The notes below the pieces were generated by a model. It saw nothing but the letters and a program-made list of their open reading frames with translations, was not told the origin of the DNA and did no database searches. The position numbers and the translations under genes were made by a program. Positions 1 to 7,528 of a stretch of DNA of 64,000 bases are shown here, in pieces. Within the stretch, counting starts at the first letter, position 1, and each line of letters starts with the position of its first letter. This DNA is from JAADHI01 sp964451325 (lineage in GTDB: Bacteria; Nitrospirota; Nitrospiria; SBBL01; JAADHI01): the NCBI GenBank assembly GCA_964451325.1, contig CAYVHO010000001.1, positions 248,001 through 312,000 on the forward strand, in the 5' to 3' direction.

Positions 1-701
1 GTTAATGAATCGAGCATCTTAAGGGTGGCGTGTGGCAGCATTTCTTGTTGGCTGCGAAGATATTTGAGATGTTCTTTTAAAAAGTTCAAATCAGCAGGGG
101 TGTCGATATCGTACCAAAAGGGCAACAATTTATAGTTGTATTTTTGTTGGTTTAAGATCTTAAGTGTATTGCTTAGAACACTTTCTGTTCCCCAGGCAAG
201 CCCGGTGAAAATTTCGGAAAAGTCTTTCTGCTCTTTGTCTGTTATTTTGCGCGCTCCGATTAAATAATAACCGCCGTCCAGGCTGGGTCCCACAACGAGG
301 TCTGTTTCTGAAAGATTTTCAAAAGCTTGCCGAATAAAATTGCGTGGAAGGGTCGGGGAGTCACAGCCGATAATAACGATTTTTTCAAAACCGTTTTTAA
401 ATCCCCAAAAAAAGGCATTGTACATGCGTTCACCTAAATCGTCTCCTTTTTGAAGGATGAAACGCAGATCATATTTTTCGCTGCAATATTTGAAAAAAGG
501 ATGATCAATTTCAGGTGTACAAGCCATCATACATTGTAGTGTTGTGTCTGTTTCTGTGAGTTCTTGTGTTGTGTTGAGCAGATCTTTGATGAAACTTTCT
601 TGAAGTTTCGCGGCATCAATCCTAGAGAGACAAGGCGTTAAGCGGGTTTTGACTTGTCCAGGTTCTGGGCTTTTGGCAAATAAAATAAGAAGTTTGTGCA
701 T
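1..701 (-). CDS. DUF2064 / TIGR04282-type glycosyltransferase-like protein (partial, 3' end outside window)
   Basis: The frame is open from an ATG at 701 down to the window edge, so the C-terminus is missing. The protein starts MHKLLILFAKSPEPGQVKTR, the usual beginning of the family annotated as 'TIGR04282 arsenosugar biosynthesis glycosyltransferase' or DUF2064. Further on it has IIGCDSPTLP and VVGPSLDGGYYLIG, which match the nucleotide-sugar-transferase-like fold with its Asp-containing metal site. The substrate cannot be told from sequence. In other genomes this family often sits beside a GT2 enzyme and radical-SAM genes, but that neighbour would lie outside the window. It is transcribed in the same direction as the cold-shock gene and separated from it by a strong terminator, so it is probably a separate unit. 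Confidence 0.85.
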   Translation of the reverse strand, partial: MHKLLILFAKSPEPGQVKTRLTPCLSRIDAAKLQESFIKDLLNTTQELTETDTTLQCMMACTPEIDHPFFKYCSEKYDLRFILQKGDDLGERMYNAFFWGFKNGFEKIVIIGCDSPTLPRNFIRQAFENLSETDLVVGPSLDGGYYLIGARKITDKEQKDFSEIFTGLAWGTESVLSNTLKILNQQKYNYKLLPFWYDIDTPADLNFLKEHLKYLRSQQEMLPHATLKMLDSL

Positions 702-725
702 GGTGTTGTGATTGATAAAAACCTA

Positions 726-763
726 AAAAAGCCCCACCGGAAAATCATTCCGACGGGGCTTTT
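726..763 (-). terminator. Rho-independent terminator after cspA-like gene
   Basis: The arms AAAAGCCCC and GGGGCTTTT pair around a short, partly paired centre. Tracts of A on one side and T on the other make it usable on either strand. It lies 22 bases past the stop of the cold-shock gene. Confidence 0.8.
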
Positions 764-785
764 CCAAACTCAATAAAATTGTGGT

Positions 786-989
786 CTAGGAAATTTTACT
801 GACGTTGACGGCCTGCGGGCCTTTCTGACCTTGGGTGATTTCAAATTCAACTTCATCACCTTCATCGAGGGACTTGTAGCCGTCACCGACGATGGCTGAA
901 AAGTGGACAAAAACATCGTCTCCGCTCTCAGGGGTGATAAATCCAAAACCTTTGCTGCCGTTAAACCATTTTACTGTTCCTGTACTCAC
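786..989 (-). CDS. cspA: Cold-shock protein, CspA family
   Basis: This is a 67-residue single-domain cold-shock protein. It binds single-stranded RNA or DNA and in known bacteria acts as an RNA chaperone. The two nucleic-acid-binding motifs are clear: RNP1 as KGFGFI at about residues 13-18 and RNP2 as VFVHF at about 26-30. The N-terminus, TGTVKWFN, is also typical. Length and composition are normal. Upstream there is a promoter about 150 bases from the start codon, giving the long leader typical of cold-inducible csp mRNAs. Whether this copy is cold-induced or constitutive is not shown by the sequence. The gene symbol is a family name only, since paralogues may exist elsewhere in the genome. 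Confidence 0.95.
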   Translation of the reverse strand: MSTGTVKWFNGSKGFGFITPESGDDVFVHFSAIVGDGYKSLDEGDEVEFEITQGQKGPQAVNVSKIS

Positions 990-1135
990 TGTTGTGTTCT
1001 CCTGTTATGTTATCAGCATTCGGCTGACGAAATGCCCAAAGTCGGCCAAATCAGCAAAAAAAAAGCTGCAGCCAGATGGAAAGAGCTACAGCAAATTACA
1101 TTTTCTGTTCACTTTCGTACTATGGACCTATTGAC

Positions 1136-1164
1136 TTTATACCATATCGATAATTTAAGCGCAA
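1136..1164 (-). promoter_or_regulatory. Predicted sigma-70 promoter of the cold-shock gene
   Basis: On the minus strand TTGCGC (1164-1159) is followed after 17 bases by TATAAA (1141-1136). Transcription would begin near 1129, leaving a leader of about 140 nucleotides before the ATG at 989. Long leaders of this kind act as temperature-sensitive structures in known csp genes. Confidence 0.55.
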
Positions 1165-1295
1165 TAGTTTTGCAATGTTGCTTGCTCAAGATAAACTTAT
1201 CCTCTTTTTGAAGGCCGAGTTCCCCAATTTATTGGGTTCTTTGTTCGCCTAAATTGCCCGAAACGGTCTTGATTTCCCTCCCGTTTTAAAAAATG

Positions 1296-1324
1296 TTGAC
1301 AAGCCATCTGTTGATGTCTAAACT
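1296..1324 (+). promoter_or_regulatory. Predicted promoter of the FecA-like receptor operon
   Basis: TTGACA (1296-1301) and TAAACT (1319-1324) are separated by 17 bases. The Fur box lies just downstream, around the expected start of transcription, which fits repression by iron-loaded Fur. Confidence 0.5.
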
Positions 1325-1337
1325 TGGTTTTGAAAGT

Positions 1338-1356
1338 GATAGTGATTATCAATATT
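1338..1356. promoter_or_regulatory. Fur box upstream of the FecA-like receptor
   Basis: GATAGTGATTATCAATATT matches the 19-bp consensus GATAATGATAATCATTATC at 15 positions. It lies about 100 bases before the receptor start codon and just downstream of a predicted promoter. The same motif recurs at 12331 and near 19657, both beside iron genes. Confidence 0.75.
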
Positions 1357-1454
1357 GAATTTGTGGCCAGCGATCCTTTGAGAACCCGCGCCAAAAGTCG
1401 AACTATAAGAGATCAAAGCGCGAATAAGACGTAAACGAAGGAGGTTCTTGAAAG

Positions 1455-3719
1455 ATGCAGAAAAGATTGATGCTGGTCCTGCTGACGATGACAAGTCTCA
1501 TTTTTACACCGCAGGGGAATGCAGAGGAAACGGCAGATGTGCAAGTTTTGGATAAAATAAAGGTTATCGGAAATCCGGCTGATCTTGAAACAACGCCGGG
1601 TTCTGCCCAGGTGGTGAGCAAAGAGGAGATCCGGCAACAGAGTTATGACGACATAAGCCAGGTATTGCGAAAGGTGCCGGGGGTCTACGCACGGGGGGAG
1701 TTTGGTGGGCTATTTCCGAGTATCAGTTTGCGTGGCGTAGATACAAGTCGTAGTGCGAAGGTTTCTATTATGGAGGACGGTGTTTTGATGGCACCTGCAC
1801 CTTATTCTTCGCCATCGGCCTATTATGCACCCACGGTGGGCCGGATGAGTGGTTTGGAAATTTTAAAAGGTTCGAGCCAGATCAAGTATGGTCCGCATAC
1901 GACCGGGGGTGTGATCAACTATCTTTCCACACCGATTCCCTTGAAAGAGAAGGTTTACCTCAAATCCTCATACGGCAGTTTTAATGAACTGCGCACCCAT
2001 GCATATTTTGGCAACACCTTTGATACAAATGTGGGGCAAATCGGATTTTTGCTCGAAGGTTATGTGCGAAAGAGCGATGGATTTACGCAGATTGATAAAA
2101 CCGCCGATTTCCGTGACAGTGATGACACTGGTTTCACAAAAACCGAACCGATGATCAAACTGTCCTGGGAGCCGAAGACGACAATGTATCAACGTATCGA
2201 ACTGAAATACGGTCAGACCGAACTGGATGCCAATGAAACCTACCTTGGTTTGAGTGAGGCCGATTTCAAGGCGAACCCCAGGCGACGTTACGCGGCTTCG
2301 CGTTTTGATAACATCAAAGCCAAACAGGAGCGTAGTTATCTACGTTATGCCGTCAGTCCGAGCGATGATCTGGATATTATTACGACACTGTATTCCAATG
2401 AATTTAAGCGCAATTGGTACAAGCTAAAAGATCTGCAAAATGTGGATGGGAATACCATCGGACTTTCTGCTGCATTGGCTGGCGCGCAAAATGGTGAGGG
2501 GCTTGCCTGTTTGAAAGGGGACTTTGCTTGTACTTTACGGGTGCGTGCGAATAACCGATCCTATAAAGCCAAAGGCGCGGAGACCGTGGGTTATTATCGT
2601 TTTGGATCGGCGGTCCAGCATGAGATCTCATTTGGCATCCGTTATCACGTGGATGAAGTGCGGCGTTTTCAATGGGATGACGATTACACACAGGCCGTCA
2701 ATGGAAGCATCTCGGCGCTCGCGCCCGGAACGCCTGGTGATGCTGGAGACCGTCTTCAAAAAACAAAAGCCTTGGCTTTGCATATTCAGGATACGATTGA
2801 AGCCGGGAAATGGACCTTTGTGCCGGGCATCCGCTACGAACGTCTGGATCAAACCTCAGAATCTCCAAAAGGCATCCTGCAAAGTGCGGGTGGGACAAAG
2901 GGGAGAGACGGAAAGAACAGCTTTGACATGGTGGCTGGAGGTTTGGGCGTTTCCTATCGTGTGAACGAGATGTGGACAACATTCGGTGGCATACATCGTG
3001 GTTTTTCGCCGCCCAGCCCCAGAGGGACGCGAGGTGGTCTTGATCCTGAGACCAGTCTGGCCTTTGAAACCGGTGCGCGCTATAGTAATCGGCGCCAGGC
3101 GCTCGCCGCCGAAGCGGTTTTATTTTACACACAGTTTGAAGATTTGATTGTGACTGATAATATTGGTGGCACGGGTCTGGGTAACGATGAAAATTTTGGT
3201 GAAGTCGATATCTATGGGATTGAATTTTCGACACAAATTGACCCAGGGATCGCGAATCAATGGAAAGTCCACAATCCTTGGTTTTTCACCTTGACCTATA
3301 CCAATGCGGAACAGCAAAACAGCGCGCGATCAACCGATGCAGCGTCCATTTTCAGCTTCGGCAGGAAGGGGAACAAGGTGCCTTATATCCCGGAATGGCT
3401 CTTAAGTGTTGGCACTGGTGTGGAAACAGATCGCTGGGGGGCTTTTATTTCGGGAAGTTATGTGGATGAGACCTTTGCGACGGCCAACAACAGCGCAGTG
3501 CAAGTCAACGGCGCTGGCGATCCCGATGCGCGCTTTGGAAAGACGGACCGCTATTTTGTGACCGATGTCACGGGTTTTTACCGTATGAATAAAACCGTGA
3601 AACTCTTTGGTGGCGTGCAGAACCTCTTGGACGAAGAATACATCGTATCGCGTCAGCCGCACGGTCCGCGTTCCGGCATGCCTGTGTTTGGCTATGTGGG
3701 GATTGAAGTTGAAATGTAA
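1455..3719 (+). CDS. TonB-dependent outer-membrane receptor, FecA-like
   Basis: This 754-residue receptor has a signal peptide (cleavage near residue 23) and a TonB-box-like stretch at about residues 32-39 (LDKIKVIG). A plug domain covers roughly 44-165 and a beta-barrel fills the rest. The plug motifs RGVDTSRSAKV and EDGVLMAPAPY resemble FecA-type ferric citrate receptors. No N-terminal signalling domain is present and there are no FecI/FecR genes, so regulation is probably by Fur alone. The final residue is Met rather than the usual Phe. A good Shine-Dalgarno (GGAGG, 1440-1444) supports the start. It heads an operon with exbB, exbD and tonB. Ferric citrate is a guess from similarity; another ferric chelate is possible. 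Confidence 0.88.
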   Translation: MQKRLMLVLLTMTSLIFTPQGNAEETADVQVLDKIKVIGNPADLETTPGSAQVVSKEEIRQQSYDDISQVLRKVPGVYARGEFGGLFPSISLRGVDTSRSAKVSIMEDGVLMAPAPYSSPSAYYAPTVGRMSGLEILKGSSQIKYGPHTTGGVINYLSTPIPLKEKVYLKSSYGSFNELRTHAYFGNTFDTNVGQIGFLLEGYVRKSDGFTQIDKTADFRDSDDTGFTKTEPMIKLSWEPKTTMYQRIELKYGQTELDANETYLGLSEADFKANPRRRYAASRFDNIKAKQERSYLRYAVSPSDDLDIITTLYSNEFKRNWYKLKDLQNVDGNTIGLSAALAGAQNGEGLACLKGDFACTLRVRANNRSYKAKGAETVGYYRFGSAVQHEISFGIRYHVDEVRRFQWDDDYTQAVNGSISALAPGTPGDAGDRLQKTKALALHIQDTIEAGKWTFVPGIRYERLDQTSESPKGILQSAGGTKGRDGKNSFDMVAGGLGVSYRVNEMWTTFGGIHRGFSPPSPRGTRGGLDPETSLAFETGARYSNRRQALAAEAVLFYTQFEDLIVTDNIGGTGLGNDENFGEVDIYGIEFSTQIDPGIANQWKVHNPWFFTLTYTNAEQQNSARSTDAASIFSFGRKGNKVPYIPEWLLSVGTGVETDRWGAFISGSYVDETFATANNSAVQVNGAGDPDARFGKTDRYFVTDVTGFYRMNKTVKLFGGVQNLLDEEYIVSRQPHGPRSGMPVFGYVGIEVEM

Positions 3720-3768
3720 ATTGTGGAAGGAGAAATTCTTCCATAATGCAAGAAAACAGTGAGGGGCG

Positions 3769-4443
3769 ATGACACTTTATACCTTATTACAACAGGGTGG
3801 GCCCGTGATGTATGTCTTGCTGGGTCTCTCGGTTTTGGCCATGACGATTATCTTGATGAAGTTGTTTCAGTTTTTTAAAATGGGATTATTTCGCATGGCT
3901 TTTATTGAGGAGAGTCTCAGCGCCTTGCACACCTGCGGGCCGGATGATGCCTTGCGTCTATTGAAAAATAAAGACAATCCGGTGGCGCGGGTGATGCAGA
4001 GCGCACTGCATTGCGGTGTAGATCCCGCCATGTCCGCCAAAGACGTGGATGCGGAAGTGAGTCGGGTCGGCTCTGCGCAGATTCGGCAACTCGAATCCTG
4101 GTTGCGCGGTCTTTCTTCCATTGCCCATTTAAGCCCCCTGTTGGGTTTGCTTGGAACCGTTATTGGCATGATCAGTGCCTTCATGCAGCTTGAAACAGCG
4201 GGGAGTCGGGTTGATCCTTCTCTGCTTTCTGGTGGGATCTGGGTCGCGCTTTTGACCACGGCTTTTGGCCTGACGGTGGCGATTCCTTCAATGGCGGCTT
4301 TCTATTATTTGGAAGGGGAAGTGGACAAAGTCCGCGCGGCCATGAATGATGCCTGTGTGCGCGTGCTGCTTTATTTCAATAAAAATACCGCAGTCTCGGC
4401 GCATGAAGCCCCCTTGTTGGAGGAGGAAACCTATGGTGTTTGA
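3769..4443 (+). CDS. exbB: ExbB/TolQ-family proton channel protein
   Basis: This 224-residue inner-membrane protein is part of the ExbB-ExbD motor that uses proton flow to energise TonB. Three membrane segments are visible (about 12-34, 121-140 and 154-180). The conserved family segment HLSPLLGLLGTVIGMISAF starts at about residue 120. Placement between a TonB-dependent receptor and exbD/tonB argues for ExbB rather than TolQ or MotA. Its last codons overlap the start of exbD by 11 bases, which suggests translational coupling. It is likely co-transcribed from the Fur-regulated promoter near 1300. Confidence 0.92.
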   Translation: MTLYTLLQQGGPVMYVLLGLSVLAMTIILMKLFQFFKMGLFRMAFIEESLSALHTCGPDDALRLLKNKDNPVARVMQSALHCGVDPAMSAKDVDAEVSRVGSAQIRQLESWLRGLSSIAHLSPLLGLLGTVIGMISAFMQLETAGSRVDPSLLSGGIWVALLTTAFGLTVAIPSMAAFYYLEGEVDKVRAAMNDACVRVLLYFNKNTAVSAHEAPLLEEETYGV

Positions 4444-4837
4444 AGGTCGTTCGCGGATCCGGACGCACTTGGATATGGCGCCGCTTATTGATGTCGTCTT
4501 CCTGCTGCTGATCTTCTTTATGTTGACCAGCACCTTTCTTGTTCCAGAGGCGATCGATTTATCGCTTCCCGAATCAAAAAGTGCTGTGGCGAGTGATTTG
4601 CCTCCAATTACCCTAAGCCTGGATCATTTGGGTGTTTTGAGTCTTAATGGAGATCTGATCGCATTGCAGGACTTGCGCACAGCACTTGTGCCACTACTTG
4701 AGGGTGATGAGAGCCCTGCCGTCGCGCTGAAAAGCGATGCACGCACGGCTGTGCAGCAGCTTATCGAAGTGATGGACGAGGTGCGAGCGGCTGGAGGAAG
4801 TAACATCGCTTTATTCACGACGCCTCTCACCCCTTAA
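4433..4837 (+). CDS. exbD: ExbD/TolR-family biopolymer transport protein
   Basis: This is the partner of ExbB: a 134-residue protein with one N-terminal membrane helix and a periplasmic domain. The helix PLIDVVFLLLIFFML contains the Asp (residue 20) that carries protons in this family. I chose the ATG at 4433 because it follows an AGGAGG ribosome site inside the end of exbB and gives a normal-length ExbD. The longer open frame that begins at 4346 would add 29 residues unlike the family. The 11-base overlap with exbB is typical of a coupled pair. Confidence 0.92.
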   Translation: MVFEGRSRIRTHLDMAPLIDVVFLLLIFFMLTSTFLVPEAIDLSLPESKSAVASDLPPITLSLDHLGVLSLNGDLIALQDLRTALVPLLEGDESPAVALKSDARTAVQQLIEVMDEVRAAGGSNIALFTTPLTP

Positions 4838-4849
4838 GTTAAGGTCAGA

Positions 4850-5659
4850 ATGACGCACAATCGTTTGCATTTCAGTATGGCCTTATTGGCCGCCCTCCTG
4901 CTGCACGGTGGCCTCATGGCTTGGTATAACCTTCCCGCAGAGGATGTTTTGCCTGAGCCGCCTCCGCCGCTTCGGCTCAGCTTGTTGGCCCCTGTTGTGG
5001 CAAATGAGGCCGTCATGCCCCTTCCAGTGCCGTCGAAACACGCTGCGGAACCTGTGATCGAACCAGAACCTGTGATCGAACCAGAACCCGTGATCGAACC
5101 NNNNNNNNNNNNNNNNNNNNNNNNNNNNNNNNNNNNNNNNNNNNNNNNNNNNNNNNNNNNNNNNNNNNNNNNNNNNNNNNNNNNNNNNNNNNNNNNNNNN
5201 GAACCAGAACCCGTGATCGAACCAGAACCCGTGATTCAAGAAGTTGTACAGGAAGTTTTGCCAGAGCCGCTGCCTGTTGCGGCTTTTTCTGAGGTTGCTG
5301 AGGTGCTTGTCGCCCCGAATTCCTCCGAAAATGTGCTTCCCGAAATTAATGTGCCCACTCTCGATCCGGCGGCCATGGAAGCCTATCAAAAGCTGCTTGT
5401 CGCTTGGTTGGAAAAACACAAATATTACCCGCGCCGTGCCCGGCGTTTGCGTATCGAAGGCGAAGGCTGGCTACGTATTCGTATTGATCGTGCCGGACGG
5501 GCACAGGATATCCGTCTTGAGCGCACAACGGGCAATCGGCTTTTGGATCGGGCGGCCCTTGAGATCGCCCGCCGGGCAGATCCTTTTCCAATTATGCCGG
5601 AAAAGGATTCACGCCGAGAGCTGGAATTTATTGTGCCAGTTGCATTTGTTCTTCGTTAA
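4850..5659 (+). CDS. tonB: TonB energy-transducing protein (contains an assembly gap)
   Basis: TonB spans the periplasm and passes energy from ExbBD to outer-membrane receptors. The protein has an N-terminal membrane anchor (about residues 8-27), a Pro/Glu-rich spacer made of tandem EPEPVI units, and a C-terminal TonB domain in the last 90 residues (YYPRRARRLRIEGEGWLRI and later DRAALEIAR). The spacer is interrupted by 100 N at 5101-5200, so its true length is unknown. The frame is the same on both sides of the gap. It is the last gene of the receptor-exbB-exbD-tonB operon, 12 bases after exbD. Confidence 0.92.
   Translation: MTHNRLHFSMALLAALLLHGGLMAWYNLPAEDVLPEPPPPLRLSLLAPVVANEAVMPLPVPSKHAAEPVIEPEPVIEPEPVIEXXXXXXXXXXXXXXXXXXXXXXXXXXXXXXXXXXEPEPVIEPEPVIQEVVQEVLPEPLPVAAFSEVAEVLVAPNSSENVLPEINVPTLDPAAMEAYQKLLVAWLEKHKYYPRRARRLRIEGEGWLRIRIDRAGRAQDIRLERTTGNRLLDRAALEIARRADPFPIMPEKDSRRELEFIVPVAFVLR
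5041..5235 (+). repeat. Tandem 18-bp repeat encoding EPEPVI in the TonB spacer
   Basis: Units of the form GAACCAGAACCYGTGATC repeat on both sides of the N gap. Each encodes Glu-Pro-Glu-Pro-Val-Ile. Differences between units are single synonymous changes. The repeat is the likely reason the assembly failed here. Confidence 0.9.
5101..5200. other. Assembly gap (100 N)
   Basis: Exactly 100 N fill the tandem repeat in tonB. The round number suggests a placeholder, not a measured length. Confidence 0.98.
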
Positions 5660-5662
5660 GAA

Positions 5663-5760
5663 ATCTCTTAATTTTTCAAGAGATGAAATTTCAGATTCAA
5701 GACGCAAATTGCGGGGAATAGCGTGCTATTTCCAAAATTTGGAATGCAGACGTTGAGCAT
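5663..5760. repeat. Palindromic dispersed repeat, partial copy related to the element at 42130
   Basis: The core GGAATAGCGTGCTATTTCC (5715-5733) is a near-perfect palindrome. It and about 35 bases on each side resemble, in reverse orientation, the inside of the MITE-like element at 42130-42288. The outer inverted ends of that element are not visible here. A small hairpin (ATCTCTT at 5663-5669 with AAGAGAT at 5678-5684) could also end tonB transcription. Confidence 0.6.
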
Positions 5761-5787
5761 CAAAAAGTTGCCGAAATCGCGCTAAAA

Positions 5788-6264
5788 TTAGGTACTGACT
5801 TCAAGTGAAATCGAGGGTCGGCTTTGTGCGAAGTCAGGTGCTGACTTCTCCTGAAATAGGCTTCCCCCTTCGACAGAGTAAATACCGCCTTGCTCGGTTA
5901 GCCGGATAAGCAAGTGTTTGGAGTTATGCCAGTCGGTCAATGCCAGAGGAGAAATGCCAAAGGCCTCCGCTAATTCATTACAAACAAGCGGTTTGTATTC
6001 AACTTGTCTCTCATCGCGAAAACGATACAGCAGGATATTGTATCGGACCCATAGCCAACAACTGAGCATCATCACGCTAAACAGCAAGAGTATTCCCACA
6101 AAGATTTCAGGATTGAACACGGTCTCAACACCGGCTAAGACAGGTTCAAAGATCGGCAACAACAGGTAAAGCCACAATAACCACAAAGTCAGGGTCATCG
6201 TCCTCTGTACTAAACTTCGGACTTTTCCCTGGTGGTCTGGGTTTTCAATCAATAGATTTTTCAT
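5788..6264 (-). CDS. pgaD: PgaD-like subunit of the poly-beta-1,6-GlcNAc synthase
   Basis: This 158-residue protein has two membrane helices near the N-terminus (about 27-48 and 55-76) and a cytoplasmic C-terminal part. That matches PgaD, the small partner that PgaC needs for synthesis of poly-N-acetylglucosamine (PNAG). In E. coli, c-di-GMP binds PgaC and PgaD together and activates synthesis. Its start overlaps the end of pgaC by four bases (ATGA), as expected for the last gene of pgaABCD. PgaD is poorly conserved, so the call rests on topology, size and gene order more than on motifs. Near the C-terminus the DNA contains a short imperfect direct repeat (GGTACTGACTTC / GGTGCTGACTTC). Confidence 0.82.
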   Translation of the reverse strand: MKNLLIENPDHQGKVRSLVQRTMTLTLWLLWLYLLLPIFEPVLAGVETVFNPEIFVGILLLFSVMMLSCWLWVRYNILLYRFRDERQVEYKPLVCNELAEAFGISPLALTDWHNSKHLLIRLTEQGGIYSVEGGSLFQEKSAPDFAQSRPSISLEVST

Positions 6265-7526
6265 GGGCGCACTCCTCTGTCAGGGCTGACCCAGACGGCA
6301 CGCTGACCGCGCGGCCTTAACAAGGCTTTGGGCATAGCAACCACTAGGGTCAATAAGTTGATTAACCAATAAACCAGGGGATACCAAATCATCCAGTAAT
6401 ACAGTTTTCCCAAGCCTTTTTCGTAGCGTCCGTCAATATAAAAACTGACTGCGAACTGAATCAGGCAAGTAAATCCCAGCAAGAGGCTGGTAGAGCCGGG
6501 TAGAAGTGAAAATGTCTTCACACTGTCCATTTGTGGAATGAACTGCACGATCGGCCAGAGCAAGATCAGGGAAAGAATCGTATAGGCCCAGACCATACTG
6601 AGCAGGTACTCCACAAACAACAACCACAGGCGCCGTTGGCGAAAATTAAGAATCTGCGATAAATAACGGATGAAGACTTCCACTCCGCCTTGTGCCCAGC
6701 GCAAGCGCTGGCTCCACAATCCTTTAAGGGTTTCTGGCATCAAAATCCAGCAGAGGGCATTGGCTTCAAAACGAATGTCCCAGCCACTTAAGTGGAGCTT
6801 CCAGCTGATATCGATGTCTTCGGTAATGGCATCCGTACTCCAGTAGCCCACTTCTTGTAAGGCTGACTTGCGAAATCCAGCCACCACACCCGAAACCGTA
6901 AACACTCGGCCGTAAATACGCTGCGCACGCTTGATCAAACCAATAATGGAAGAAAACTCGCCCACTTGAATTTTACCGAGCAAAGTGGAACGAGTCCGTA
7001 CACGTGGATTGCCGGTCACTGCGCCGACACGGGAGCCATCAAGGAAGTGTTTTATAATCCAGGCCGTTGCATTGGCATCCAGCAAGGCATCACCATCAAC
7101 ACAGATCAAAAATTCGTTGGGTGATGCCATCGCTCCCATACACAGAGCCATCGCCTTGCCTCGGTTTTCCGCCAGATGCACAACGCGTAAGCGGGCGTAT
7201 TTTTTAGCCAGTGTTTCCAGTAACTCCCCTGTGTTATCGGTGCTGCCGTCATTGATAGCAATAATCTCAAAATTGGGATAATTCTGTTGATTCAGAGCCT
7301 CAATGGTTTCCTGTATATTTTCACTTTCGTTATGACAGGGGATAAGAATGCTCACCGGGGGACAGCTTGATAACATCTTTAGTGCATCATCACCTGTGGG
7401 CTGTCCACGCTCCCATTTAAAGAAATACTGCAAGCCACCTACCATCCACACATAAGCCATGAAGAGGGGATAGCCAGAGGCAAAAACAAGCGCCCAATTC
7501 AAATAGATTGAAAGCCACGTTTCCAT
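6261..7526 (-). CDS. pgaC: Poly-beta-1,6-N-acetyl-D-glucosamine synthase PgaC (GT2)
   Basis: This 421-residue processive GT2 enzyme polymerises UDP-GlcNAc at the inner membrane. All signature elements are present: ILIPCHNE, INDGSTD, the DGD metal site (VDGDALLD), the acceptor-site TEDIDISW and QRLRW (the QxxRW motif of processive synthases). One N-terminal membrane helix and about four C-terminal helices flank the catalytic domain. It lies in the order pgaA-pgaB-pgaC-pgaD on the minus strand with a 2-base gap to pgaB. Activity should depend on c-di-GMP through the PgaC/PgaD interface, as in known systems. Confidence 0.95.
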   Translation of the reverse strand: METWLSIYLNWALVFASGYPLFMAYVWMVGGLQYFFKWERGQPTGDDALKMLSSCPPVSILIPCHNESENIQETIEALNQQNYPNFEIIAINDGSTDNTGELLETLAKKYARLRVVHLAENRGKAMALCMGAMASPNEFLICVDGDALLDANATAWIIKHFLDGSRVGAVTGNPRVRTRSTLLGKIQVGEFSSIIGLIKRAQRIYGRVFTVSGVVAGFRKSALQEVGYWSTDAITEDIDISWKLHLSGWDIRFEANALCWILMPETLKGLWSQRLRWAQGGVEVFIRYLSQILNFRQRRLWLLFVEYLLSMVWAYTILSLILLWPIVQFIPQMDSVKTFSLLPGSTSLLLGFTCLIQFAVSFYIDGRYEKGLGKLYYWMIWYPLVYWLINLLTLVVAMPKALLRPRGQRAVWVSPDRGVRP

Positions 7527-7528
7527 GA

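Noticed and set aside
892..1394. Several overlapping open frames on both strands upstream of the FecA-like gene
   Set aside because: They are shadows of the cold-shock leader and lack ribosome sites and family resemblance.
5041..5235. Tandem repeats that could suggest a CRISPR-like array
   Set aside because: Units are contiguous, in frame, and encode EPEPVI in TonB; there are no spacers.
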